A stretch of 64,000 bases of DNA from Coprinus comatus (Eukaryota; Basidiomycota; Agaricomycetes; Agaricales; Agaricaceae): NCBI GenBank assembly GCA_034638255.1, contig JAWPGT010000063.1:62001-126000 (forward strand), read 5' to 3'. The notes beneath the pieces are model-generated. The model did no database searches. It saw only the letters and a list, made by a program, of their open reading frames with translations, and was not told where the DNA came from. Shown here piece after piece: positions 1-12,399 of the stretch (position 1 is its first letter; every line of letters begins with the position of its first letter). The translations under genes were made by a program, and so were the position numbers.

Positions 1-1239
1 AGATAGTTAGGAACTGAGGTATGTTTATGTTCATTATTGGTTTATATCGTTCGTAGTCATGTGTTGCTCTCCTACACAAGATGCCTCCGTGAGCCTTGTT
101 GAACGTATTCTTTCGCAGCGGACAGTATTGCGTCGAGGGTTCTTGCAATGGAAGGGAGTGTTTGGTATAGCAAATGCCAAATATGAGCGTTGTAGGATGT
201 GTTTAGTGTAGAGTACAATGTCCTTCAACCACCATTCTTTGCCAATGAGACTCCCGAGGCAAGGTCTTCTATGATTTTGAGGAAGGGAACTGCAACGACT
301 GAGGAGAATGGTGGTCAGAGAAAGACAGTAGATGAGAAGACAAACGAGTGTGAATAAAACATTCATTACAGACTCCCAAGTGGTGGTGCACGATCTTTGT
401 AGTGAGCAGAGCCCACAGAAGGAAAGACATTACCGACTATCTAGAGGCCAATCATTGACACTTATGCTTGAGCTGATCTTATCATGGAGTTTCTTGCAGA
501 GATGATGTCTGTGAGGAAGTGATCGAGTTGGTTGGACACTTGCACAGTTCTCGCAAAATGGGCACTCAGCGCTCAGTCCCATTCGTTTCAAGTTCTACCA
601 GATTCTTCTTCGACTTCAACATAACGCCCTCAGTATATCGTTTATGAAGGGATTAAGATGTTAGGTGAGATATTGAAGGATGATCCAAAGGTGGATGAAA
701 CCCTAATAGTGGAAGTTATCGAGAGTGTTAAGATGTATTTGAGAACGAAAGGACATTTAAAACATAAAATCATCTATGTAATCAGTTATCACAAGCCAGG
801 GTGCCAGATGGAAAGTTTCTGGACTGGGTATCTATTGTATCCGCTGGTGCAATGAACAAAGACACTTGGCATTCTTCAAGTCGGAAAATGTCTGAAACAA
901 GTTGGCAAAAAGCCGCAACTTAAGCTCCAAGCTACATTTCGCAACAGTGTTATTTGCCGTTCGTATCTGATACATATCGCTACTAGGTTCTAGCCAATCA
1001 TGCATAAATTCTTGGAACTACTGCCATCAGTGCTATCTACTTAGAAGCATGACGGAAACAAAGGGACATACCATAGAACACTGCCGGAGGTATTGAACAT
1101 TTTATCATGCCTCTCATCGTCCTACCCAATACAGTTCTAATATATTCAGCGCGGCCGGAATGTAGCTGAGTCCTAACATTTCCCCCTCCGCGTGCTCACG
1201 ATACCAATACGGTGTTCAACGGGTTCAAACAAACCTATC
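1..1239. other. Left-edge stretch, no recognised gene
   Basis: I recognise nothing here. An open frame at 34-366 on the minus strand starts with ATG and has a hydrophobic, signal-peptide-like N-terminus (MNVLFTLVCLLIYCLSL), but it is only 110 codons and has no family features. A 65-codon frame lies at 658-855 on the plus strand. Both could be chance. Confidence 0.4.
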
Positions 1240-2525
1240 ATGGCTTCAATCAACTCCCGCATGTCCGACTACATCATTATTGACGATTCCCCTGCATATG
1301 ATAAGGCTACTACAGTGCCGAAGGAGCTCACATCGAAAGTGTATCCCCCCGACAACACTCCCATTTCCACCATATTAGATATGGAACTTGTCCAGGATAC
1401 ATGCACTGACGATGGCCAACCACTCAGTATTGAAGGCTGGTTTTCGACCTCTGAACCCCAACAGTCTGATTGGAGTCCATTGGAAAGACTTCCATCAAGC
1501 AATAGAATCAAACTCCTCCAGAAGCATCTAAAAGACAAGTGGTGTAACGGAGCGAAATCAGTGAAGGACCCCCGATTGACAGTTTCCAGTAACACTCGAC
1601 CCTTTCCGCTATGGATAATCAACTGCTGGGAGTTCTTTTCTAACGTATTGTCTGAGAAGAAAAAATGGGTTCAAGTAGTCTCATGGCTGAATACAATTCA
1701 GGAGAAGGAAGGAACTGAGGCTGTTGCTCTGGCAAGCAAATGCTTAGAAGCCCTCAGGTCAGTGGGATGGAGAGCAGGGACTGAGGCAGGGATCAACATA
1801 CTTGCATGCACAGATCTCCTTGGAGACTGCTGGCTGACTGGTGATGTCCTAGACATTATAGTGGGGAAGATGCAGTCCTCCAAAATTGCAACAGGACGGG
1901 GAATATTGGTGCTACAATCATATTTTGTGACGCATAGGAATGGAAAGGTGTACATTCAAGAGAGCAGGATCACAAGAGAGAAATTAAAGGACATTCAAAA
2001 AATACTCTTCCCATTTTGCTATGGAAGTCATTGGTATGTTGGATGCGTTGATTTGCAAGAACAAACAATAACATATGGTGAGTCAATTCTTTGGGACCCC
2101 GGTTCAAGGTCGCTCACAGAATGTACCTTTCAGGGGACTCCCTCCATCAACAGAATACGCCCAATGAAATTCTGAATCCACTCGCTTTGTACTTCAGTAC
2201 CCTAACAGAAAACTTTTTCACTACTCCACGCCTTTCGACCCTTGCATGCAGCCATCAAAACGATTCACAAAACTGTGGGATGTTTGCAATCAATGCTCTT
2301 TATCATCATGCAGAGGGTCTACCACTATGGTCCAATGATCTGACAACAAGGTCTTTAAAGTCTCATAGGCTTACACTCTTTCTCCACATTATCGAATCCA
2401 ACATCCTAACGGAACCTGTGAATCATATTCGAGGCGGCAATATGGTAGGGGATCATCATCATAGTAAGGTGGGTATAACTTCCAATCACATTCCTTCAAG
2501 AATGGTACTCAATATTTCTGGATAA
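1240..2525 (+). CDS. Ulp1-like (C48 family) cysteine peptidase
   Basis: Probable SUMO/ubiquitin-like protease of the Ulp1 fold, whose members cleave after a Gly-Gly of a small modifier. Exon 1 is 1240-2077 and exon 2 is 2134-2525, with an intron at 2078-2133 (GTGAGT...TTTCAG); joined they give about 409 residues. Splicing restores the motif TYGDSL. Active-site motifs are visible in order: SHW (catalytic His), the Asp region VDLQEQTITYGDSL, then HQNDSQNCGMF, which holds the Gln of the oxyanion hole and the Cys nucleophile. The first in-frame ATG is at 1240; the frame is open upstream only through non-ATG codons. An alternative 3' end splices 2444 to 2501 and runs to a stop at 2669-2671, adding 57 codons; I cannot choose between them. 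In basidiomycetes such genes are often stand-alone or carried by DNA transposons. No transposase is visible beside this one. Confidence 0.75.
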
Positions 2526-2671
2526 AGATTATCAAAATTAGGCCATATGACGGTAGTAAGCCCAATCTGGAGCCGCTTGATACCGAAATCAGTCCGCCAT
2601 CTGATTTTCCTTGTTTTCAAATATGGAATGAGGTACAAGTCCAGCCCAGACTACAACAGTATTCAAACTAA

Positions 2672-3909
2672 TGATGACGATTTAGTACAATTGGCAGCAA
2701 TTCTTGTGGGAATAATTGACTCGGACATACTTTCTTTGTGATTCCGTTCCCTTCACTATTTGATTCACGTTTTTCTCTTGTTGATACTGGTTAATCACAT
2801 CATGATTTCTTACTTGCATTGTGAATATAAATATACAGTGATTTCCTTTTTACTTTTCTTAATCTATCATTAAAACAATTGAACGAGAAGGAAGATTAGT
2901 ACATCGTCAAGGATTTCTGGTGTTACTCTACAGATATTATGAATACGATGATGGGTAGGAAGAGAAGAGGAACGTGAATTTGGGTGGGGGTGCTGCTGCA
3001 GTGAACGTGAATTTGATGGTATTGGGCTCTGGTTCCGGTTCTATTGGAAATTCTGGACAGGACCTTTATCATTGCTTTTCCAATATGTTTGAGTCATGTT
3101 TTTTTTTTTTCGCACAATTAAATTAGCATAATAATTCTGAAATCAATGAAAAAGTTCGAACAAAAATCTTGTCGGGTCGCTAAATAATGTCGCTTCTAGG
3201 TAAATATTGAATTATTCTAAAGTTGTTCAAAAACACACCCATTTTTCTACATACAATTCCTAATTTACCCGTAACAGAATACCTGATGCGCTTTGCGAGA
3301 CTACAGATATAGATGAAATGACTATGGTGAATACAAGCCTGAACTACTTTGGAGAATGTGCAAAATGTGTTCTTTTTCTGTAGTTTACGCCTAAGAATGT
3401 CGAGACTATGTTGAGTATGTTTCGGAGGTGGTGGAGAAGTTGATGCATGGTAGAATATTTTGAAGGGGCCCAAGCATTGCTGCTCGAACTCGACAACCTT
3501 TTGAACTGAGAAGCACTGGTTTCGGTTTTGGAGGTGCCGTTGGATGAGCGGGAGGTGTGGAATGGGAGGTAGGGGTGAGAGTGTGGGAGAGTTTCATTGT
3601 CGATATCGAAGAGAATTCGGAGGGAGGTCGAGGTGATGGAGGAGGTTTTATGGGTGGAAGGAGGGAGTCATGGGGATTCAAACATGATGAAAGCGACAAA
3701 TAAAAGGGTTGTTGTTATCTGATCTCTGGGAAGGACGTGGAGCAAGGTGTCGAAGATTTAGGAGATGCAAAATAACAAATAAATGTTGATGGTGAATGCA
3801 AGTCTAGACGGGGGGTGGGGCTTAGTAAAAAACGAGCCATACTGAACATGCCAGTTGTCGATGGATGCTAGAGTAACGGAGCTGGATGACCATGAAACTG
3901 GTGCAGTTC
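2672..3909. other. No recognised gene
   Basis: AT-rich sequence with a T homopolymer near 3101. Open frames of about 97 codons on the minus strand (3180-3699) are Pro/Ser-rich and have no family signature. They lie directly downstream of the Rpn6 fragment but do not continue its homology. Confidence 0.4.
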
Positions 3910-4440
3910 TTGAGCCTGTATGGAAGAAGGCCTGCCTCATCGTCACCTTGTGGTGAAAGATTTTCGAATGATTCAAAAAAGTAGGAGTAGGCGGTTGCGT
4001 AGTCCTTGTATTCTGCATGAAGGATACCAGACTGGATATCAAGGGATGCTTGAAGGTTGGGAAGAGAGTAGATGGAGTTGGCGGCTGTTCTGGAGGATGT
4101 GAGAGCAGCCTTTGCCTTTGGAAGATTGCCAATGCCACAGTAGACATGACTCTTGAGCAAATGGACCCCTACGAGGATCAACTTGTCGTTGAGACAGTTG
4201 AGTTCAGTGAGGAGTGTCGATAGAAGAGAGTGCAGGCTTGTACTGCTGAGTTTCTAGCAAGATAATTAGATGGGTGGGATGGAGAGAAAGCAACATACAG
4301 GCCGAACAGACGAGTCTCAAGGGAGTGTTTGAGGAAGACTCCGCCCCCAGTCTTTGCCCACACATGGTTGTCTGTCAGAGTGTGCATCTGAATGGGCTGG
4401 CTGTTGGGGATGGCAGCAAAATTGAGGAGCCGAGTCTGAT
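3910..4440 (-). pseudogene. RPN6: Proteasome lid subunit Rpn6 fragment, copy A
   Basis: Broken piece of the 26S proteasome non-ATPase subunit Rpn6 (PSMD11), a PCI-domain scaffold of the lid. Reading leftward, the minus strand gives AAIPNSQPIQ, then VFLKHSLETRL, then an intron-like gap, then [19 protein letters not shown] and [13 protein letters not shown], all diagnostic of the helical-repeat half of Rpn6. Frames change between these blocks: the exon that should read TQQYKPALS...LLTEL lacks about 2 bp near 4215 and hits a stop. Homology fades after about 3910, so the C-terminal PCI domain is missing. A retained intron argues against a processed cDNA copy. A second, shorter piece lies at 9253-9343. 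Confidence 0.8.
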
Positions 4441-4805
4441 TAATGATTAATGAGTAGGAACCTGATCCGACAGATGGGAATAAACGGAAAAATCAGAACC
4501 CGAAATCAGGAAGACAGCGTATCAGAGGCTGACAACTTGCTTGATGAAGATGCCATCGACCCCATAGTTTGCAAGGCAAAAGCACTTGCAAGGGAGGCTC
4601 TAGAATACCTATAGCCATCATAGTTGTCACCAGGGCCATCCCAAGAAGTAGAAGAAGCGAGTGGCGTACAGTGCGTGGGCTCTGGTAAAGGACCTGATTG
4701 GTGAGAGAGAGATGTAGGTGGTGATGGAGATCGTGCTGGGAGTTGGACGGTTGAGAGTGATTTGGATGTGAGAATACTAGGGGGATGAGCCTCGTCCTTG
4801 ATGTA

Positions 4806-4930
4806 GTGCACCTACGATAGACAGGAGATCGCACATTTGTGACATGCGGTATACTTCAGAGTAGCGATACCAAGCTTTGAATTTGTCACCAAGTTTTTCT
4901 GTGTCGTCTCTTACGGATTCAATTATCGGC
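4806..4930 (-). pseudogene. DYN1: Dynein heavy chain fragment, copy B
   Basis: Short piece of the cytoplasmic dynein heavy chain tail (DHC_N1 region). The minus strand reads IESVRDDTEKL, DKFKAWYRYSEVYRMSQM and CDLLSIVGA, matching the segment around YRYSEAYHMSQMRDLPP of fungal dyneins. The same segment occurs in the larger copy at 48.6-50.2 kb, with clear nucleotide similarity between 4811-4925 and 48936-49050, but the two are well diverged. It lies about 370 bp from the Rpn6 piece on the same strand; the sequence between them is Ser/Pro-rich and unrecognised. Both ends are abrupt. Confidence 0.7.
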
Positions 4931-5715
4931 AATAAAAGGTTCCCGCTCAAAGAAAGACCTTTACCAAAAAACAAAAACTGCAGCCTCCTCCAGCCACAAG
5001 CTAAACATCTACTCATGATGTTCATTTTCAGTTATATCACTGCTCAACCTTCAGGGTCAAATTTTTCAATAACTGATTACCTCGATGTACTAGCTTCAAG
5101 AACGCATGTTTTAGAGTTGAGGATCCTGGGCATTTTCTGAATGATTCGGGGATGTAGGACATTGTTCAAGTGGTAAGCTCTCATCATTACCTTGCATATG
5201 ACCAAAGTCCAATAATTGGTCTCTTGTAGATGCTATACATCTGTCCATTTTTAATAATGATGATGATATGTTATTTTATGTCTGTTTTTGTTTTTGTTAT
5301 CTAATGTTGTTTTTTATGTAGGACGAGTAATGGTCGGATACTTTCTTCACCAGAACCAGAACCCAACCTAAACCTGGACCTAAAACCGAAACCAAACCTG
5401 AATTTACACCCAAACACTTATACCTGAACCTAAACTCAAAACTCAACCCAACCATAAACCCGAACTCAAACATGAGCCTGAATCATTAGAGCTCCAATCC
5501 GAATCAGAACCAGAACCAGAGCCTGAAGCAGAACTTGAAGAAAATGTACAGAGTTTAGCAGCTATAATAATGATGGCTCATAATTTGAGTAATCAATTAC
5601 ATGATGACTTCAAGTCTAAAACCAAGAAAGAGTGAAATCAAAAACTGAGTTGAAGGTAAGTTGGAGTCAGGAATGGAGAGTTGACTTCAACTTTGAAGCG
5701 GGTGTCAAAGGAGAA
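4931..5715. other. Low-complexity intergenic stretch
   Basis: No recognised gene. 5340-5540 is a run of degenerate AACC/GAACC-type units which in one frame encodes a Glu-Pro repeat (ESEPEPEPEAELEENV, ending at 5634) but is broken by stops in the other frames. It may be the remnant of a low-complexity coding tail. Confidence 0.35.
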
Positions 5716-5815
5716 AGAGAACGAGAACGAGAACGAGAATGAGGAAATCACGTATGTGGATGATCCTGGGTCTGGAATTGGAATTGGAATTGGAATTGGA
5801 ATTGGAATTGGAATG
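5716..5815 (+). repeat. Hexanucleotide microsatellites
   Basis: Two simple arrays: imperfect AGAACG/GAGAAC units at about 5716-5744, and about seven near-perfect GGAATT units at 5774-5815. The frames through them encode Glu-Asn and Gly-Ile repeats, but I see no gene around them. Confidence 0.85.
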
Positions 5816-6012
5816 GAAGATAAAGATAGATATGAGTATGGACAGGGTGTGTTTCGTATGGGTTCGGAAGTGGACGTGGAAGCAATGGTGATGGTGATGA
5901 CAGTGGTAACGGCAATGGTAACGGTGTAATTCTTTAAAAGTCGGAATTGAAATTGACTGTGGTATATACAGCCTACGGGTAAGAAAAAGAGTGAAGTAAG
6001 TTTAAGCTGCAG

Positions 6013-6307
6013 TGAACCGCCTCTATATAGAATGCATTTTCCATATTTGTTTAAAGACAAACATCTATTTTTAGGGCAAAACGGCCTTTTATTTTCAGTC
6101 GTTTCATCCACCCTCAATAATCCCGGCACTCTCTACAAGGCTCTGGAGGTGCCTCACGGAATGTATAGGTAATAATGATCAAATCTATGTAGAGTCATAT
6201 ATATGTTACTGCGCTTTGTCAAAACTCCCAATATTGAGAACGGATGATGTCATGGAAGTTCTATTTAGGGAATATCCCACGGGACCTTTTAAACCGACGC
6301 GTTATGT
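6013..6307 (+). repeat. 295-bp dispersed repeat, copy A
   Basis: Nearly the same sequence as 10858-11153, in the same orientation, at roughly 90% identity by eye. It starts TGAACC, includes TATATAGAATGC and CCCGGCACTCTCTAC, and ends in ACGCGTTAYGT. No coding capacity, inverted termini or clear target duplication. It could be a solo LTR, a SINE-like element or a leftover of segmental duplication. Confidence 0.85.
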
Positions 6308-6714
6308 TACTAGGACCTAGATGTCCAGTAGAAGTAGGCACATTAAACAGATGAATATGCGATGATGTTTGCACTCTTGATTCTAACATCTTCAAGGTTA
6401 GCACCTGTCACCATATTACACTTTCAACTGTAGAGTGATTGTGGTATCTCAATTGTATAAGATTGCTGCCGCCTTCAAAAATTCAACACAGTGGAAATCG
6501 CGAATGCTAAAGACTTGTCAAATGTAGAAACTAGTGAACGAGTTCAAACAAATTAAATTCCCGAATCTCGTACTACGGCAATGCAAGATAGATAGCAGCA
6601 GTACTATGAAGGTTAGGCATAGAAAAAACAAGCGAAGAAATATGGTAGCAGAAGACAAAGAACAAATCCAACCCGGGTGTTGTCATCAAGATTTGTTAAA
6701 ATGGACAAGAAGAA
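6308..6714. other. No recognised gene
   Basis: AT-rich spacer downstream of the TEA gene's 3' end. A 64-codon plus-strand frame at 6534-6728 has no recognisable features. Confidence 0.35.
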
Positions 6715-7886
6715 CTAGTAATAAGTGACATCATAGTAGGAGAGCTGGGGCTGGACCTGAGGCTGTGGGCAGTGATATCCAAGCCATTGAGGTACCTGTG
6801 AGCCAATAGGGTATTGGGGAGCGGGATAAACCCACTCCTGTGCATCGAACTGCTGTGGGTAGTTGTACAAGGTGGCTGGCTGAGAATCATTGGTGGTGTA
6901 CCGATTAGACTGTGGTTGAACACTCTCAGACATAAATCGGTAATCCGCGTAACTCTGCGGTTCGCACGAGGCAGTGCAAATCAAGGAGTCGTTGACACCC
7001 ACCCAAGTATCTGGATTGGAGTTTACGTACTTCGAGGCATTTAACACTTGACGTGATGCTTGGGGAATATATGAGCTTACCTCATTAGAGTAATAGATCT
7101 GGGGTGTTAGTGGTAGGACCGGTTCTAGAGACGATTCAGGGGTGTTGGGGGTGTCGGCGGTGCGATGGCTCTTATGTGAAGATATTGTTTTGTTCACAAG
7201 TTTGGCCGGCACTGGTTTGGACAAGTCCTTTTTCTTTTTTGATGATTTTGGGGAGGGGACGGTTTGGTGGCCGGTGATCAAGAACAATACTATAAGGAAA
7301 CGACAACAACATCAGATTTTAGGACAAGAACCAATTGTTAAACACTTGCGTTCCATCTCCCTGCAAGTGCTCTTTAACTGTTGGAGGCGGCTCCCCACTT
7401 GCTTGGGAGTCCTGGAACAACCACTACGTGTTTTAATATATTTTTGCAAAAAACGGTTACGTCCAATGAAGCGGCCTTGATGGTGAACAGTTTGAAACTT
7501 CTCTTGGTGTGCATATGTGCGGAGACCTAGATGTATTTACCATGAGTACAAAGCTCAGCTGCCTTGACCAAAGATGAAAACGTGCCGTTGATAAGCGCTG
7601 CCTCACTGAGAACCGTAAAAGAGTTTGTTAATACACGTGCCCATAAACTCTATTTGGTGAACGTCACTAACGCTTCCGGTGGCCACACGGCTTCTTGTCC
7701 ATCACGACAGATTTTGAGACCCTTTCGACCAGTAATATCCCGTTGGGAAAGAGCAGCGTTGCGTTGTTCTTCTGAGATTGAGGTCAACAAGTCATTCAGG
7801 GTGAATGTTTGCAAGGTGAGTGTCTTCGTCACGTTGGCATCCGCCAGGAAGCCAGTACCGTTGACTTGGAATGAAGTTTGAGACAT
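6715..7886 (-). CDS. TEA/ATTS-domain transcription factor
   Basis: DNA-binding regulator of the TEA/ATTS family (AbaA, Tec1, TEAD), nuclear; fungal relatives control development and filamentation. Four exons on the minus strand: 7886-7672, 7605-7541, 7475-7332 and 7289-6715. Introns are 66, 65 and 42 bp with GT..AG ends, all phases close, and the product is 332 residues. The start is the first ATG, at 7886. The TEA domain spans about residues 50-135: GQEAVWPPEAEAAL, then GRFIGRNRFLQKYI, then the recognition-helix block TPKQVGSRLQQLKSTC. A basic stretch KSSKKKKDLSK follows, and the C-terminal half is rich in Pro, Gln, Tyr and Ser, like an activation region. No in-frame stops appear once spliced, so it may be functional. 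The intron calls are mine, and the 42-bp intron is the weakest. Confidence 0.8.
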
Positions 7887-9240
7887 AAGTGTTGGTGGTT
7901 GGGAGATCACTAGCTCGTAAGAGGTTTCAAATGAAGTTCCAGGTTCATGCCCGCATAGTATAAATACATCTGAAGCATTTGTCTTTGGTTTCGTAAATCC
8001 TCGAGATGTATTCAGAAAATAGCTGTGACTGCTAACTAAATGAGGGGAACTGCCAAAAATTTACAGCATCTCTCTGAGTTTGGGACCTGGAACGAGTTAC
8101 GAGATCTCATTTTTGTTTCTAGAAACGAACTTGAACGAACCAGTTGAATCTTAAATAGATTCACAAAAAATAGAACCATCATCCCCATTCTGGTAACTAT
8201 AAGTGACTCTGATCATTGGACTTGGAACTTGAGCTGCCAACTTGAATAATAATTGTCATAACACTGATAAAGTAAAGAAGTACCTGTAAGGCTCGCAAAA
8301 CCCGTGAAAATATCCATGCAACATACTATTTCAGGTCTACCTAGTGTTTGCGCTTTAAATTTAATATCACATAACAGCCATGATTTTGCCATGGTCCACT
8401 ACGCAGACCTATTGGTTTATTAATACCAACTAAGGAGGATAAAGGTTGGATAAAGGTCTCTTTTTACGCCCCCCTGCCAGGAAGTTGGCTCTTTTCGGTT
8501 TGCTGTTGTACATGCAGTTGTAAGAGCTAGAACTTGATCACCGACATGCCAAGCACACGTTGGGACCACCACCCTTCGAATGTTATCACCGTGTAGAAGA
8601 TCCGGGTGTCCCTTATAAGTCTTATAAGTAATTGGGCATGTTGCAACCTTATACTCAATTGGGGGACCACTAATAACCCTTCTTTCCCAGGGGATGGATG
8701 TTGATTAGCATCTTGATACAATTCATTTACATAGCTGAAAAAGTGGCTTTTACTTCAACCCACTGTTGAATGAACTAGAACTAAACAACAGTTTTACTCC
8801 AAGCCCTCTCTCTATAAGTTCTCGCTCAAACATTGGCCACAGTTACAATTTCGATTCATTGCAGCGACTGTAATGAATAGTAATGCGTTCACGTTTTGAC
8901 CCGTTTCCCTTAATTTTAATTATGTTGTTACCGCTTCTTTTTACTAAATATTAAATAACCGACAGAGCGTACTGCGTTTCTTGACATTTTACCTTCATAC
9001 AGTAAGCAATGCTTCAAACAGATGGATACCTACTGCACTCTGAAAAAAATGTGAACGTAAACATTGCCTCAAGAAGTTGCATGAATGGCGAACTTTATAC
9101 TCAAGTGACACCGTTGATTTAACTATATCAGCTTCCCCGCTCTCTTCGCATCATATTAGGTGGAGCATTACCAATGGACTGGCCGGCGTTATCGCCCTCT
9201 CCTGCCCCTTCATTCCCTATCACCACTATCTAATCTCTCC
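7887..9240. other. Long non-coding stretch
   Basis: About 1.35 kb with no recognised gene. A 64-codon minus-strand frame (8527-8721) and a 63-codon plus-strand frame (9077-9268) look like chance. The part nearest 7886 presumably holds the TEA promoter; an A/T-rich TATA-like run sits near 7958-7968. Confidence 0.4.
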
Positions 9241-9252
9241 CCCTCTCTCTAG

Positions 9253-9343
9253 TTCGCGCCCTCCTTGACTTCTTTGCTGCCATCCCCGACAGTCACCCCA
9301 TCCAGATGCGCACTCTGACAGACAACTATGCATGGGCAAATTA
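9253..9343 (+). pseudogene. RPN6: Proteasome lid subunit Rpn6 fragment, copy B
   Basis: Tiny exon-sized piece of Rpn6. It starts right after a pyrimidine-rich splice acceptor (CTCTCTAG at 9245-9252) and reads LLDFFAAIPDSHPIQ then TLTDNYAWAN before a stop. It corresponds to the 5' end of copy A at about 4440-4350 but lies on the opposite strand and is differently diverged. Homology ends abruptly, and a piece of a Boi-like gene begins about 150 bp later. Confidence 0.7.
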
Positions 9344-9489
9344 GGGAAGTGATTGGGTATTTTTAGTGGTAGGTAAGAATCGTAAACCCCCTCCAAGGTA
9401 TGAGTATTTATTCTGGGCTAAAGCAGTGCTGATGATTCATTTCTTGGTGTTGGATGATGCGACTATATATGAGAAAACGTCCATGTTCA

Positions 9490-9860
9490 GCTGACTGCAA
9501 TCGGGAACCCCCTCACATCAACCACGTTCTTCTACACCTACCAATTCTTCGAAAATAACGCCTATGATTGAGGAAATAAAACTGGAGAAAAATAAGGCAA
9601 AGATTCCGTCAAAGATCCTGCTTTATTGCCCAAATGTACCACTGCAACCAGCCCCTCTGTTCCTTCGACTACTATTACTGCTGTTACTATCACTAAGAAA
9701 TCATCTACTCCAACAGACGCAGAGACAACTGGTGTTGATAGGGTTATAAGCCTGGGAGGTTTGGGTTGGGTGAGGAAGAGAGGTAATGTCAGACCCATGA
9801 CTGGTTTTAGATCTTCTCATACTCCGTTATTGTTATGCATTCGATTTGGGTAGACCACGG
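9490..9860 (+). pseudogene. Boi-like SAM/PH protein fragment (linker and start of PH domain), copy B part 1
   Basis: Aligns at nucleotide level with 57530-57930 of the longer Boi-like copy: shared CACATCAACCACGTTCT, then TPTIEE-type linker, then KSSTP-DAE-TG and a degenerate LGWVRKRG, which is the first strand of the PH domain. Frames shift several times. In the parent gene this region lies downstream of the SAM domain, yet here it sits about 3 kb upstream of the SAM-bearing piece at 12.4-13.4 kb, so the copy has been rearranged. Confidence 0.75.
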
Positions 9861-10857
9861 GAATGATTATGAAGATCAAAGCGATGATGACGATGATGGT
9901 TTCAGTACTCAATGAAGCAGTAGAAAGCATCGCACGACAATTGCATATAACCGGATTCAAATTCGTATTTGAACTGGTATTTGAAAGTGCAGGATGTATC
10001 GACAGGCGGAGGCAGAGGTGGTATCAAAACAGAACCATCCATCCCATAACTCCTTTTCAAAACTTTCAACATCTCTTTCAACCCATTCCCAATTTATTTA
10101 ATCATCATTTTCTTCAACTCCACTTGATCATATCCTACATCCGAGGCGGTAAAGTAGCAGTATACTGTTCACGATATCGCCCCACCTCCATTCTTTGTGC
10201 CTCTCCTCTTCATATCAACTCGATCATCAGGTAACGATGAACCTTGTGTCCTCAAGTGCTGAAACAATATTGGCGGAGAGCACAATAGTCTCCGTGGAAT
10301 GAAAATATCGAGAACTACTTTGATGGATAGATGGATCGAGGGAGTACGCGAAATTTGGAATGGGTTGAGAGTTCAGCCTTGGGCTGACTAACTAGAAAGA
10401 TGTTAGATTATGTCGAAAAAAAGAAATGAAATGAAAAGATCATACTCGACTTTGTAAACAGCAATGGAAAATCTACCATCTTTCCAATCTCCTAACTTTC
10501 CCTCTTCCTCTGTAAATTCCAAGTGGCAGCAGTGTGATCCTACCCTTGTAGTAACAACATCTGGAAGATTGCTCTTGAGTCGTTCTGGTGAACATCTGAG
10601 AGAAATGACTCACCTCCACGTTGCGGGCCTGTCTTCCCATCTCCTGGTCTCAGAGAAACAATAATGACGGGATAAGTCCTGGTTGTGGTGAGGAAAAGTT
10701 CATGAAACATTGCAGGTGGTGGGCGACGAAATCATGGTGAGTGAATGGCAGGTAGCAGTTTGCAGGCGGAATAAAGTTCGTGAAACTGTGATTTCGCAGC
10801 TAGTGCATGACAGACCATTGCGGGTATTGAAGTGGGATTTCGTAGCTGCTTTCAACA
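9861..10857. other. No recognised gene
   Basis: Roughly 1 kb. A 123-codon plus-strand frame (9863-10234) and a 66-codon one (10464-10664) show no family features. Nothing else is recognised. Confidence 0.35.
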
Positions 10858-11153
10858 TGAACCAACTTTATATAGAATGCATTTTCCATATTTGTTTAAA
10901 GACAAACATCTATTTTTAGGGCAACGGCCTTTTATTTTCAATCGTTTCATCCACGCTCAATAATCCCGGCACTCTCTACCAGGCTCTGGAGGTGTCACAC
11001 GTAATGTATAGTTAATGGTGATTGAATCTATGTAAAGTTGTATATGTGTTACTGCGCTGCGTCAAAACTCCCAATCTTGAGAACGTATGATGATGTCATG
11101 GAGGTTCTATTTAGGAAATATCCCACGGAACCTTTTAAACCAACGCGTTACGT
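10858..11153 (+). repeat. 295-bp dispersed repeat, copy B
   Basis: Direct copy of 6013-6307. The boundaries are where similarity stops abruptly on both sides: TGAACC at the left, ACGCGTTACGT at the right. The pair brackets the TEA gene, the Rpn6-B piece and Boi copy B part 1. Confidence 0.85.
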
Positions 11154-12399
11154 ATCCTCTGCTTAAGACCCTGCTACCTTCTGCAAGCTTTACATCTCAA
11201 TCATGCGTTTATACCTCGCACCAGAAACCCAAAGGACCATAGAGTTGCCATCGCGCATCTACTGCCTCAGCCCAAACCCAAGTACGTGACATCTTGATTC
11301 TCTGCAGTGCGTTCTTGACAAAAGTGCTATTGAATAGACTCTACTTTGGGAGGGATAGATTAGGAAGGCTGTGGAAATGGGGCGGTGTGCACAAAGACTG
11401 GACGGGCTATGTGAGCATCTCCTTCGCATCGGCATTCGTATTTTGGTTGATTTTTTCTTTGGGAATATAGATTGGAATGGCAACCGGCCGTCCACCGAGC
11501 TCACAAGTATCAGCATGCCGTGACATGCCTACCCGCTGAGCATTAAGAGGGATGAAAGAAGAATAGATGCGGAATTGGGAGATGCCCGGTACATTGATGA
11601 TGATAAACGCGGTTGGTCGTGGAGGCTGGTGAGCTTGTCATTCGGGGCCAGGACGGAGTGCAGTGGCGTGGAACTTGGTCGTTGGATGGCGGTGATTTTG
11701 GTATGTTTTATTTCAGCAATATTGCTTTCAAAACTCATTATATCTAGGACTCATGCGTAGACCTGGAAGGTTCAATTTTGAATTTTACTTCCCTCAAGGA
11801 CTGGTAAGGACGGGGCCTTGATGGTTTTGGAACCCAAAATGATTGGCGTCCGGCTAAAAGATTTTATAATATCGATCAAAAGTAAGTTTGAATGCGTAGA
11901 CAATCGTGTTATTACTTACCCATTGGAAATAGAGCTCGTTCCTTTGTCAGCACGATCGTCATCGTCTACTGCAAAGTACTACCCTTGGAAAAGAAGTTGA
12001 CAGCTCTGGAGGAAGCTGAATTTGAGGAGGTCAGTGGAGAAGACGGTGCCTTGGATCGGGAGATATTTTCATAAAGTATGATCTTTTTCTTGCACCCTTT
12101 TTGTTTTCACTCATTAGTATTTGTTCTCAGCAATGCAAATTATACGCGTTTATCCACCCGAATACTTATCCATGGATTGGTTGAAATGGGCCGATCTTAT
12201 ATTGGCACTTCTAGAGGGATATGGCATTCAAACTTCAGAGCCCAGTGCCCCATTAGGCAGCTCTACTCGCGTACGCGCCTTACACCCATCTTCTCAACCA
12301 ATGACAGGATGTTACTACTGCTTATCTCCACACTTCCACTTCCTCCTCCTTCACCCGTCCTTGTTCCTGTTCATCCACCAGTCACAGCTAGCTTGAATA
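11154..12399. other. No confidently recognised gene
   Basis: Contains a dispersed repeat at 11650-11756. A plus-strand stretch at 11930-12075 reads KVLPLEKKLTALEEAEFEEV and looks like a decayed coding exon, but I cannot name it. Short frames at 12078-12470 lead into the Boi-like fragment. Confidence 0.35.
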